Below, in pieces: positions 53,489 to 62,955 of a stretch of DNA of 64,000 bases. Numbering within the stretch: the first letter of the stretch is position 1; every line of letters starts with the position of its first letter. The DNA comes from Brevundimonas bullata (lineage in GTDB: Bacteria > Pseudomonadota > Alphaproteobacteria > Caulobacterales > Caulobacteraceae): positions 39,425 to 103,424 of the forward strand of contig NZ_QLLC01000013.1 of the NCBI RefSeq assembly GCF_003350205.1, written 5' to 3'. The notes beneath the pieces were generated by a model that was not told the DNA's origin, did no database searches, and saw only the letters and a list, made by a program, of their open reading frames with translations. The translations under genes were made by a program, and so were the position numbers.

Positions 53489-54169
53489 TCAGCCGCCGTT
53501 GCCGAAGGTGACGTTGGCGTTGGCGCTGATCGCCGTCGCCGCCTGGTTCGTCGACGCGAAGCCCGTATTGTAGGTCGCGGTCTGGATGCCGGCGAAGCCT
53601 GCGAAGGCGCCGCCCGAGTTGCTGATGTCGCCGGTCCTCAGCGAACCGCCGTCGTCGTCACGATGGCCGCCGCCGCCGATATCGAACTCGAAGCCGCTCA
53701 CGCTCGCTTCAAGATGCTGAAGCGACATGGCGACCCGCATATTGGTCGTGGAATTATCCGAGTTGTCGTTGTTCGAGTCATTCGTCGAAGAATCGCTATT
53801 GTACGAGTCTTCGATTTTTGAGTTGTCGTTATAGGAGTCATCGACATCGGTCTCAGACTTCCACTCACGGTTATCGTTATTGGAATCTTCGATCTTCGAA
53901 TTATCGTTGTTCGAATCTTCGATCTTTGAATTGTCGTTATACGAGTCATCAACATCGACTTCGGATTTATTTTCCCGATTGTCGTTGAACGAGTCATCGT
54001 AATCGACTGACGAGTTATCGTTGTACGAGTCTTCGACATTGGTGCCCGCACCACTGCCAGGGCCGCCTCCGCCGCCGCCGCCGGGGCTGGTCAGGGCGGC
54101 TGCAGGCAGGACGCCCAAGGCCAGAACGGCTGTCAGCGCAAAGGCCGAAGTCATGAGTTTTCTAGTCAC
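53489..54169 (-). CDS. exported D/N/S-repeat protein, putative fibre (amyloid-like) subunit
   Basis: 226 residues from GTG 54167-54169 with GGAGGG six bases upstream. The signal peptide ends near LPAAA. A Gly-rich stretch is followed (44-142) by degenerate repeats of about ten residues built on (I/V)(E/D)DSxNDNS(K/R), often with interposed ENKSE or EWKSE. The C-terminal 65 residues carry GGGGHRDDDGG and SGGAFAGFAGIQTATYNTG, then Asn/Ala-rich strands (QAATAISANANVTFGNGG). No Cys after the signal. Asp/Asn-rich repeats could form a beta-solenoid or bind calcium. It is first in the minus-strand cluster. Confidence 0.7.
   Translation of the reverse strand: MTRKLMTSAFALTAVLALGVLPAAALTSPGGGGGGGPGSGAGTNVEDSYNDNSSVDYDDSFNDNRENKSEVDVDDSYNDNSKIEDSNNDNSKIEDSNNDNREWKSETDVDDSYNDNSKIEDSYNSDSSTNDSNNDNSDNSTTNMRVAMSLQHLEASVSGFEFDIGGGGHRDDDGGSLRTGDISNSGGAFAGFAGIQTATYNTGFASTNQAATAISANANVTFGNGG
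53744..54040 (-). repeat. coding repeat tract of the D/N/S-rich protein
   Basis: Near-repeats of about 30 bases encode EDSxNDNSK units. The DNA is clearly AT-richer than its surroundings, with codons such as AAT, GAT and TCA that neighbours avoid. Unit number may vary between strains. Confidence 0.75.
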
Positions 54170-54621
54170 GATGAACCCTCCGATAGCTTGGTTAAAGGAA
54201 GGCCCCTCGGCCTCCGACACCACAAATCAGAGACACAGGAGGACGTTCCCTGGCCCTCCCAAGGCTCAAAACCGGCCGAAACGACCCAGAAACGGGCGAA
54301 AATCTGCTCAGACTGATCATTTGTTTTTTTATTGAACAGGTCGCCCGTTCTTCATCCATGAAATGAGCACACGGACGGGACGATAAAACGTTTATTTTCA
54401 AGCACAGTCACAGGATCGTGAACGTATTCATTCCATGTGAACACCGCTAACAACAACGACTAGACAGTAGAATTCCCCAAACAAGAGAACCTTTGCAATT
54501 ACGGATGCATCTAGATGAGAGGATGCGCGTTGGGCATCTTGTGATCGCCCCGCTGGGGGGCCTGACCAACCATATATGTTTGGCGCCGCATAAGGCTTGC
54601 GGTCTGGAGGGGACTTTCAAG
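54170..54621. other. divergent intergenic region, 452 bases
   Basis: It separates the fibre-like subunit gene (minus) from the GT2 synthase (plus). It is AT-richer than the genes around it, especially 54310-54520, and should hold promoters for both directions. I see no clear Fur, CtrA or terminator motif. Near 54407-54422 GTCACAGGATCGTGAAC is a weak inverted repeat. No small gene with a convincing ribosome site was found. Confidence 0.5.
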
Positions 54622-56052
54622 GTGAACGCCATCGATCCCATATCGGGCCCGGCCATCTGGCTGACGCTCTTCGCCATCGCACAGCTGCTGTACGGCCTCA
54701 CCTTCCTGGTGGACCTGTACCTGTTTACGCGCCCGGTGAATCTGGTGAGCTCGGCCACCGCGCCGCCCGACGATGAAACGCCGCGAATTCTGCTGCTCTA
54801 TCCCGTGCTTCACGAGATGGAGGAGACGATGCGCACGACCTTCACGGCCCTGTCCCGGCTGGACTATCCCAAGGACCGCTGGAGCGTCACCGCCATCCCG
54901 AACGCCGACGACCACGCCACGATCGCCAGCCTGGAACGCCTGCAGACCGAGTTCGACTTCCTGACCATCACGAAGATCCCGCCGACCAGCCATGCGTCGT
55001 GGGACATCGTCTGGAAGGACTGGGACCAGAACCCCCATGCCTATTGGTGGCGAGAGGGCAAGTTCGCCCACGACCGCAACCTGCCGCCCAAGAAGACGCG
55101 ACAGCTGATCTACGCCCTCTATCACGCCCTGGAAGACGCTCCTCAGGGCGAAGACTTCCTGATCGACTATATTGACGCCGACAGCTGCCCCCCGCGGGAT
55201 CACTTCCGCGCCGGCGCGGCGGGAATGCTGACCCACGACGTCATTCAGGCGGAAAACGTCGCCGGCAACCTCAACGCCAGTCTTGCGGCCAGCTGGCACG
55301 CCTTCGACCACATGGCCTGGGACGGTCGCAAATACCGGCACCTGACCGCCGACGGCAAACACCCCTACTGGATTCTGGGCAAGGGCGTCTTCTTCCGCGC
55401 CCGCGACCTGCAGAGGCTCGGCGGCTTCCATCCCTGGATGGCGATCGAGGACCCCGAGGTGGGGATGCGGTTCTGGGCCGCCGGCAAGAAACTGGCCGTC
55501 GTCGAGGCGCCCCTGATCGAAGAAGTGCCCCTGACCTTCGGGCGCGGCATCACGCAACGGAAACGGTGGGTCTGCGGCTTCCTTCAAAGCCTCAGCCTGC
55601 CGCTGACCGAACTCAAGTTTTCAATGAGCCAGACCATGAAGGCCTGGATGAATTTCCTGCCGTGCGCCTCGCTATGGGTCAACACCCTGGGCTTCCCCAC
55701 CGGGATATGGGCCCTGACCTATGGGGCGAACAACGCGGCCATACCGCCCTGGCTGTTCTGGCTGTCGCTGATCAATATCACCGCCTTCGTGCTCACGATG
55801 ATCGGTCTCTATATCAGCACGTGGCGCCGCACCGCCCTGGTCCTGACCCGCACCTCGGACCGCCTTTACTACATGCTGAAGATCAACCCGCTCTTCCTGA
55901 TGATCTGGTGGGTCGTCTGGCTGATCCCGATCTGGCTGGGCTTCTGGATGTACATGCGCAGCGGCGGCCTGGTGTGGGAGCGGACGGAGAAGATCAACGC
56001 CAACGAGGCGCTGATCCGATCCGAACGAACCCCCGCCGTCAGCGGCTCGTAA
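54622..56052 (+). CDS. membrane family 2 glycosyltransferase, exopolysaccharide synthase candidate
   Basis: 476 residues from GTG 54622, with GGAGGGG nine bases upstream. One N-terminal helix (about 8-33), then a GT-A domain: LLLYPVLHEMEETM, DYIDADSCPP (DxD), KGVFFRARDLQRLGGFHPWMAIEDPEVGMRF (acceptor-site ED) and ITQRKRWVCGFLQS (processive QxxRW). Three or four C-terminal helices follow. Context with a UDP-xylose synthase and a GH10 enzyme suggests a xylose-containing polymer; that is inference. Its end overlaps the GH10 gene end by 14 bases, tail to tail. Confidence 0.85.
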   Translation: MNAIDPISGPAIWLTLFAIAQLLYGLTFLVDLYLFTRPVNLVSSATAPPDDETPRILLLYPVLHEMEETMRTTFTALSRLDYPKDRWSVTAIPNADDHATIASLERLQTEFDFLTITKIPPTSHASWDIVWKDWDQNPHAYWWREGKFAHDRNLPPKKTRQLIYALYHALEDAPQGEDFLIDYIDADSCPPRDHFRAGAAGMLTHDVIQAENVAGNLNASLAASWHAFDHMAWDGRKYRHLTADGKHPYWILGKGVFFRARDLQRLGGFHPWMAIEDPEVGMRFWAAGKKLAVVEAPLIEEVPLTFGRGITQRKRWVCGFLQSLSLPLTELKFSMSQTMKAWMNFLPCASLWVNTLGFPTGIWALTYGANNAAIPPWLFWLSLINITAFVLTMIGLYISTWRRTALVLTRTSDRLYYMLKINPLFLMIWWVVWLIPIWLGFWMYMRSGGLVWERTEKINANEALIRSERTPAVSGS

Positions 56053-57163
56053 GCGTCGATGGACCCTTGGCGCCGGAAACGGCCTGCTGAATCGTCCAGT
56101 AGACCGGCTTCGGCTCCAGGGCGCCGTCGTAGGGAAGGCCGCGATTCATGCCCGTCGGATTGGCCGATGGATGCATGGGCTGCTTCTGCAACCAGGAATG
56201 GCGATCGCTCAGTCCCCAGGTGGTCAATCCCGTCACCGAGGGCTGGTCCAGAGCAATGTCCAGATAGGCTTGAACATGGTCAGCCACCTTCCGATCGCGT
56301 TCGGCCACGTCGCCCCGGCGACCGTCTTCCTTCACATCCAGTTCGGTGATGGCGATGCTCAGGCCCAGGTCGGCGATCCGCGTAAAGAAGGGCGCCAGAA
56401 TCTCGCGCTTCAACGGCCCCTTGCTGAGGTCCAGATGCGCCTGAACCCCCACCCCGTCCAGCGGCGCCCCGCTGGTCTTCAACTGTTCCAGAAGCCTGAG
56501 AAAGGCCGCGCGACGCTGATGCTCGACCGGATTGTCATAGTCAAAGCCGTAGTCGTTGAGGACCAGGCGCGCGTTGGGCGCATGGGCCCGCGCTTCGTGG
56601 AGGGCGCGCTCGATATAGGTTGGGCCATAGGCTTTCTGAAACACCGTGGCGCGCAGGCCGTCGGGGGCCTCGCTGTCGATCGGCTCGTTGACCACGTCCC
56701 ATTCGCTGACAGCATCGCCATACCGGCCCAGGACCGCCTGGAAATAGTCGGCGACGATCTTCCAGTCGCCCGGCGTGCGTTCCAGTCGCGCCTTCGCCCA
56801 GGCCGGCGTGCTCTGATCCCAGAGCAGCGTATGGCCGCGCACCTCAAGACCGTGGCGACGCGCAAAGGCGACCAGACCATCCGCCGGACCCGTGCGCCAG
56901 TCGCCCGGCCCCGGCTGCAAGGCGTCCCACTTCATGTCGATTTCGGGCGTCAGAGAGGCGCAGTCGCGCAGCACCGCCTCCGCCAATCGGGCATCCGCCT
57001 CGATCTGATCGATCCGAACCGCAGCCCCCAGATAGGGTCCAGGGCGTCGGTTTTTCGTCGCATCCATCCCGCCGGGCGCGTCGCTCAAACGCGCGGCGCC
57101 CATAAGAAGGGGCGCGACGAATACGCCGCCCAGAAAGCTTCGACGTGTCGTAAAGAGACGCAT
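56039..57163 (-). CDS. endo-1,4-beta-xylanase, glycoside hydrolase family 10
   Basis: 374 residues. A Tat-type signal (TTRRSFLGG) is followed by the GH10 barrel: LTPEIDMKWDAL, GHTLLWDQSTPAW, acid/base Glu160 in WDVVNEP, QAHLDL, nucleophile Glu274 in AITELDV, and TTWGLSDRHSW. All key residues are present. GH10 enzymes cleave beta-1,4-xylan; in a polysaccharide synthesis locus it more likely trims or releases the cell's own polymer, as cellulases do in bcs clusters, though plant-xylan use is possible. The ribosome site is weak. Confidence 0.93.
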   Translation of the reverse strand: MRLFTTRRSFLGGVFVAPLLMGAARLSDAPGGMDATKNRRPGPYLGAAVRIDQIEADARLAEAVLRDCASLTPEIDMKWDALQPGPGDWRTGPADGLVAFARRHGLEVRGHTLLWDQSTPAWAKARLERTPGDWKIVADYFQAVLGRYGDAVSEWDVVNEPIDSEAPDGLRATVFQKAYGPTYIERALHEARAHAPNARLVLNDYGFDYDNPVEHQRRAAFLRLLEQLKTSGAPLDGVGVQAHLDLSKGPLKREILAPFFTRIADLGLSIAITELDVKEDGRRGDVAERDRKVADHVQAYLDIALDQPSVTGLTTWGLSDRHSWLQKQPMHPSANPTGMNRGLPYDGALEPKPVYWTIQQAVSGAKGPSTLTSR

Positions 57164-57203
57164 CGACCAGATCCATCATTAATATTGAAGCCAAACTGCC
57201 GAA

Positions 57204-57335
57204 CCAAGCTTAATGAGTGGTGCACGGGCTTCAGCATTCACCACACAAACCAGGTCACTCTGTTCATTTGATGTCATTTGATAAGGCGGAACCGCGACTC
57301 ACGACAAAGCGTTCTGCTTACGGCCAAGCTTAATG
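57204..57335. promoter_or_regulatory. two CCAAGCTTAATG motifs in the divergent xylanase/BcsS-like region
   Basis: Identical 12-mers lie at 57204-57215 and 57324-57335, 120 bases apart; a third near copy (CCAAGCTTATT) is at 12992-13002, upstream of the other glycosyltransferase operon. A shared regulator-binding site is possible. Confidence 0.4.
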
Positions 57336-57350
57336 GGAGGAATACAGCCT

Positions 57351-58061
57351 ATGTCCGTCGCACTGCGTCACAGCCGGCCGAAACTCATGCTTGCCATGAC
57401 CCTGATCAGTTGCTGCCTGGCCGGGCCGGCCCTGGCCCAGGACGAACCTGTCGTCTTTGGCGGCGGCTTCATCGCCGATGATCATTTCGCCTATGCCGGC
57501 GCCCTGATCCCCCTGCCCGGCGCGCAGCCCGATCAGGGCTGGGCCGTTCGGCCCGTCGCCTCGGCCGGCGCCTATGACTACAGACGCAACAGCGCGGACA
57601 TCGAGGCGGACTTTATCAATCTCGAGCTGTCGCTGGTGAACCGTCGCTCGGGCGACTGGGGCTATCTGAACCTGGCCGCCGGCGCGCGCTACTCCAACAC
57701 CGACTTGTCTCGGCCTGACCCGCAAAACCGCAGGGAGGGCGGCCAGTGGGACGGCATGGTCTCAATCGACGGCGCCCGATACGCCGGAGCCTGGCGCGTG
57801 GGCGGCTACGCCTCCTACGCCTTCAGCATCGAGGACTACTATATCCGCGGCGAAGCCACCCGCGCCGTCAGACCCAATGGACTGCGCCTGGGCCTGGAAA
57901 CCATCATCGAGGGCGACCCCAGCTATGACCGGCAATCCCTGGGCGCCCTCGTGGCCTTCCAGCCCATGACAGGGACCGAGGTGCGCGTGTCCGTGGGCGG
58001 TCGCAAAGGCGATGACGACACCGAGCCCTATCTGGCGATCGGCCTCAGCCGAAGCTTCTAA
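57351..58061 (+). CDS. BcsS-like outer-membrane protein
   Basis: 236 residues from ATG 57351 with GGGAGG nine bases upstream. Signal peptide ends at ALAQ. The mature part, with HFAYAGALIPLPG, GWAVRPVASAGAYDYRR, and paired aromatic strands ending LAIGLSRSF, resembles the cellulose biosynthesis BcsS family (small barrels found with cellulose genes in alphaproteobacteria). It is divergent from the xylanase gene. A role in export or anchoring of the local polysaccharide is inferred. Confidence 0.7.
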   Translation: MSVALRHSRPKLMLAMTLISCCLAGPALAQDEPVVFGGGFIADDHFAYAGALIPLPGAQPDQGWAVRPVASAGAYDYRRNSADIEADFINLELSLVNRRSGDWGYLNLAAGARYSNTDLSRPDPQNRREGGQWDGMVSIDGARYAGAWRVGGYASYAFSIEDYYIRGEATRAVRPNGLRLGLETIIEGDPSYDRQSLGALVAFQPMTGTEVRVSVGGRKGDDDTEPYLAIGLSRSF

Positions 58062-58066
58062 GGCCC

Positions 58067-58099
58067 GCTCGCCTCTGACTGTTTCAGCCAGAGGCGAGC
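58067..58099. terminator. hairpin between convergent BcsS-like and UDP-xylose synthase genes
   Basis: A perfect 11-base stem GCTCGCCTCTG / CAGAGGCGAGC with an 11-base loop starts six bases after the stop codon. The following T run is poor (CCTTCT), so the terminator strength is uncertain. Confidence 0.6.
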
Positions 58100-58147
58100 G
58101 CCTTCTATTCAAACCGAGATCGACGCCGGAGCCTCGCGGCGGGCCGG

Positions 58148-59161
58148 TCAGGCCGTCAGGGCCACGACGTCCGCCAGCGTCTTGACCGATCGCGAACGGG
58201 CCTGGACGTCGAACCAGTCGATGGTGGCGTTCAGCCCCTGGGTCAGCGACGTCGTCGGACGCCAGTCCAGCACGGCCGCCGCCTTGGAGATATCGGGCCG
58301 ACGCCGCTTGGGATCATCGGTCGGCAAGGGGCGATAGATCACCTCGGACGACGATCCCGTCAGCTCCAGAACCACATCGACCAGTTCGCGCACCGTCAGT
58401 TCGATGGGATTGCCCAGGTTGATCGGTCCCGGTTGCGGCCCGTCATGCTCCATCAGCGCCATCAAGCCGCCGACCAGGTCGTCGACATAGCAGAAGGAAC
58501 GGGTCTGGCTGCCGTCGCCGAAGACCGTGATGTCGGCCTGCGACAGGGCCTGACTGACCAGGTTGGACACCACCCGGCCGTCCTCGGCCGACAGGCGCGG
58601 GCCATAGGTGTTGAAGATGCGCGCCACGCGCACCTCGCCGCGCCCCGCGCGGTCGAAATCGAAACTCAACGTCTCGGCGCAGCGCTTGCCTTCATCGTAA
58701 CAGGCGCGCGGCCCCGTTGGGTTGACGTTGCCCCAATAGGTCTCGGGCTGCGGATGGACATGGGGGTCGCCATAGACCTCGCTGGTCGAGCTGAGCAGGA
58801 AGCGTGCGTCCTTTTCCTGCGCCAGATCCAGCAGATGCTTGGTGCCCAGCACGCTGGTCATCAGCGTGTGCTCGGGGTTGGCCTGGTACAGGGGCGGCGA
58901 CGCCGCGCAGGCCAGATTATAGATTCGGTCGAACCGCCGCCGCGTCACCGCCGCCGGCAAGGGACTGACGACATCGGCCTGGACGAATTCGAAGTGAGGA
59001 TGGCCCAGCGCGCCCTCCAGATTGCCCAGACCGCCCGTCAGCAGATTGTCGAGGCAGACCACCCGCGCCCCCTCGGCCAGAAGCCGATCGCACAGATGCG
59101 ACCCCAGGAAGCCCGCACCGCCGGCGACCAGGACGTGCTGATTGCGAATTCTGGACGTCAT
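58148..59161 (-). CDS. UDP-glucuronate decarboxylase (UDP-xylose synthase)
   Basis: 337 residues from ATG 59159-59161. Short-chain dehydrogenase fold: NAD site VAGGAGFLGSHLCD, ASPPLYQANPEHTL, SSTSEVYGDP, and the UXS signature ETYWGNVNPTGPRACYDEGKR containing the catalytic Tyr-x-x-x-Lys, then RIFNTYGPR. It converts UDP-glucuronate into UDP-xylose, the donor for xylose-containing polymers. It lies 65 bases downstream of a second epimerase on the same strand. Confidence 0.9.
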   Translation of the reverse strand: MTSRIRNQHVLVAGGAGFLGSHLCDRLLAEGARVVCLDNLLTGGLGNLEGALGHPHFEFVQADVVSPLPAAVTRRRFDRIYNLACAASPPLYQANPEHTLMTSVLGTKHLLDLAQEKDARFLLSSTSEVYGDPHVHPQPETYWGNVNPTGPRACYDEGKRCAETLSFDFDRAGRGEVRVARIFNTYGPRLSAEDGRVVSNLVSQALSQADITVFGDGSQTRSFCYVDDLVGGLMALMEHDGPQPGPINLGNPIELTVRELVDVVLELTGSSSEVIYRPLPTDDPKRRRPDISKAAAVLDWRPTTSLTQGLNATIDWFDVQARSRSVKTLADVVALTA

Positions 59162-59226
59162 GGGCACTTCACACGCTCCGCGAAAATGGACAGCGCGACC
59201 GCCCATCATGTCATCGACGACGGGGG

Positions 59227-60339
59227 TCACAGGACCAGCCCCCGCATCTCGAGTTCCTGCCGCGCCTCGACGACACGGTCCTCGGCCTCCTGGCGCGCCA
59301 CCCATTCGGCAAGCTCCGCCAACCCCTCCGAAAAGTCCTGGCGGGCTGCATAGCCCAAAACGGTTCGCGCCTTGGTCAAATCCGGAATATTGTGACGAAT
59401 ATCTCCGGCGCGGGCCTGTTGGGTGATCAGGGGCTCCAGATCGGCCCGCCCCATAGACGCGGCCTGAAGGCGCGCCACCTGCTCTACGGAGCGATCCTCG
59501 CCAGAGCCGATGTTGAACGCCTCGCCGTTCGCCGCCGGAGAGTCCAGGGCCAGCAGGAAGGCCCGCGCGACATCCGAGACATGGACGAAGTCCCGCCTCT
59601 GCCGTCCGTCCTCGAACACCATCGGCGGATGACCGTTGGCGATACGGGAGGCGAAGATCGCCAGCACGCCGGTATAGGGGTTCGACAGCGCCTGGCCCGG
59701 CCCGTAGATGTTCCACAGACGAAGCGCCACCGCCTCCATGCCGTACTGAGCCGTCAGCGTCAGCGTCAGCAGTTCCTGAACATATTTGTTGATCGCATAG
59801 ACGCTCTTTAGCGTCGGCGTCTTGGTTTCCGGCGTCGGGACAGGGATCAAGGCCCGGCCCTGGGCGTCCATCGGGTCCCATGATCCGTCGGCGTTGCGAC
59901 GCCCGCGCACGACATCCTGCATCAGATCGCCGTCGACCGTCCGATAGAGACCTTCGCCATAGATGCTCATGGACGAGGCGACGACCACTCTCTGCACCGG
60001 ATGGTCGATCAGCTGCTGGAACAGGACGGCGGTGCCGTAATCATTGACCGAGGTGTAGCGGTCCACCGCATACATGCTCTGGCCCACGCCGACTTCCGCC
60101 GCCAGGTGAACCACCTTGTCGACCCCCGCCACCGCCCGGCGAACCATGGTCTCGTCGCGAATATCGCCGACCAGAAGCTCGACCTCAGGGTCCAGGTCCG
60201 GGGGGCGAACGCCTCTGGGATGGACTTGCTCGATCAAGGCGTCCAGCGCGCGAACCCTGTGGCCCTGGGCCAACAAGGCGCTGGCGACATGTCGGCCCAC
60301 GAATCCGGCGCCGCCGGTAATAAGAACAGTGTCACCCAT
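59227..60339 (-). CDS. NAD-dependent sugar epimerase/dehydratase
   Basis: 370 residues. NAD site LITGGAGFVGRH, LAAEVGVGQSMY, SSMSIYGEG, catalytic SVYAINKYVQE (Tyr-x-x-x-Lys), LRLWNIYGPGQALSNPYTGV and RDFVHVSD. The segment PTPETKTPTLKSVYA is like that of dTDP-L-rhamnose 4-epimerases, as I recall. It makes a nucleotide sugar, probably for the same polymer as the UDP-xylose synthase in the same operon. Confidence 0.82.
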   Translation of the reverse strand: MGDTVLITGGAGFVGRHVASALLAQGHRVRALDALIEQVHPRGVRPPDLDPEVELLVGDIRDETMVRRAVAGVDKVVHLAAEVGVGQSMYAVDRYTSVNDYGTAVLFQQLIDHPVQRVVVASSMSIYGEGLYRTVDGDLMQDVVRGRRNADGSWDPMDAQGRALIPVPTPETKTPTLKSVYAINKYVQELLTLTLTAQYGMEAVALRLWNIYGPGQALSNPYTGVLAIFASRIANGHPPMVFEDGRQRRDFVHVSDVARAFLLALDSPAANGEAFNIGSGEDRSVEQVARLQAASMGRADLEPLITQQARAGDIRHNIPDLTKARTVLGYAARQDFSEGLAELAEWVARQEAEDRVVEARQELEMRGLVL

Positions 60340-60792
60340 CTCTATTCCCAGCGTCAGCTATAGATGAAAATGATGGATACGCTGGCGCCCGGCGTCACAG
60401 GGATCTTCTCGTTCTCAGAACAAGAACGCCCCATGTCGACGCTACATTCAAAGATATGTCTTTGACCGCTCATGACCGCCCACTCCCATCCCGGACACAG
60501 CCCAAACTCCATGGCGGCAACGTCGATTTGCGGAGAACAGTTCCGGCATAGTTAATCGACAATTAACAATTTACGTTTGAGAAAATCAAAAGATAAGACA
60601 ATCGCGATTTCTGTGACGAAATCAGCAACCGGACCTGTCATCTTCGCCCGCAACTTGCGAACGATACTTATGATGCAAGGGGACGGTCGCAGGGGTCGCG
60701 CGCCCAGCCCCGCGCTCTGCGGCGCTGTCGCCCACACGCTGATCGCCGTTTCCGTAGCGTTCCCGCCCGGCGGATGCTAAGCGCGCCAGACC
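60340..60792. other. divergent intergenic region, 453 bases, with CtrA-type site
   Basis: This lies between the epimerase (minus) and lepA (plus). The stretch 60545-60620 is strongly AT-rich. A CtrA-type box is at 60552-60567. The rest shows no gene with a credible ribosome site and no terminator. Confidence 0.6.
60552..60567. promoter_or_regulatory. CtrA-type binding site TTAA-N7-TTAAC
   Basis: TTAATCGACAATTAAC matches the Caulobacterales CtrA consensus exactly. It lies about 213 bases before the epimerase start and 226 bases before lepA. CtrA is the cell-cycle master regulator; control of the polysaccharide gene pair is the more natural target. Confidence 0.6.
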
Positions 60793-62601
<1,809 letters not shown>

Positions 62602-62626
62602 GGAAGCTCGACCCCCACGGTCCTGA

Positions 62627-62728
62627 CCCAGTGTTTCAGACCAACGGAAGGCCATCTTCGTCCACGGCTGCTTCGACATCCTGATCGCAAGCTGGCGTGA
62701 ACGCGCAAATCAAGACAACCTACCGTAG
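62627..62728 (+). pseudogene. remnant of a Vsr-type endonuclease
   Basis: The frame from 62627 to the TAG at 62726 reads PSVSDQRKAIFVHGCFDIL and then unrelated residues. RKAIFVHGCF is the core of very-short-patch-repair (Vsr) endonucleases, where FVHGCFWH normally follows a catalytic Asp. Only about ten core residues remain, without start or the rest of the domain. It lies 26 bases after lepA, upstream of the nuclease pair. Confidence 0.45.
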
Positions 62729-62742
62729 GTAGGAGATTGCTG

Positions 62743-62949
62743 ATGGATCAAGCGCGCTGGGTTCAAACCGTTAATCGAGTGATGAAGCGGGACTGGTGCA
62801 TCAACACGATGGACGCCGGGTTGAGCGATGCTGATCTAGCTCGGTATTGGCGCGACGGTGACGAGCCGGCGGCCTTCGTTGCGTGGTTCGCGGAGAAGCA
62901 TGACCTGATCCGATTTGACCACAATCCATTTCGGCCGGGCCGCGCCTGA
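62743..62949 (+). CDS. small uncharacterised protein, 68 residues
   Basis: AGGAG lies eight bases before ATG 62743, next to a palindrome CCTACC-GTA-GGTAGG (62719-62733). The protein starts MDQARWVQTVNRVMKRDWCIN and has LSDADLARYWRDGDEPAAFVAWFAEKHDL; it seems helical, with no known domain. It ends six bases before the nuclease gene, so it is probably its operon partner. Base use is less GC-rich than in neighbours to the left. Confidence 0.7.
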   Translation: MDQARWVQTVNRVMKRDWCINTMDAGLSDADLARYWRDGDEPAAFVAWFAEKHDLIRFDHNPFRPGRA

Positions 62950-62955
62950 CGCACG

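Noticed and set aside
53744..54040. Possible CRISPR array
   Set aside because: The repeats are in-frame coding units of about 30 bases without unique spacers, and no cas genes are present.
49100..60792. Integrated island with attachment site at tRNA-Val
   Set aside because: No integrase gene and no second copy of the tRNA 3' end was seen in the window. The region may still be accessory, but tRNA-site integration is not supported.
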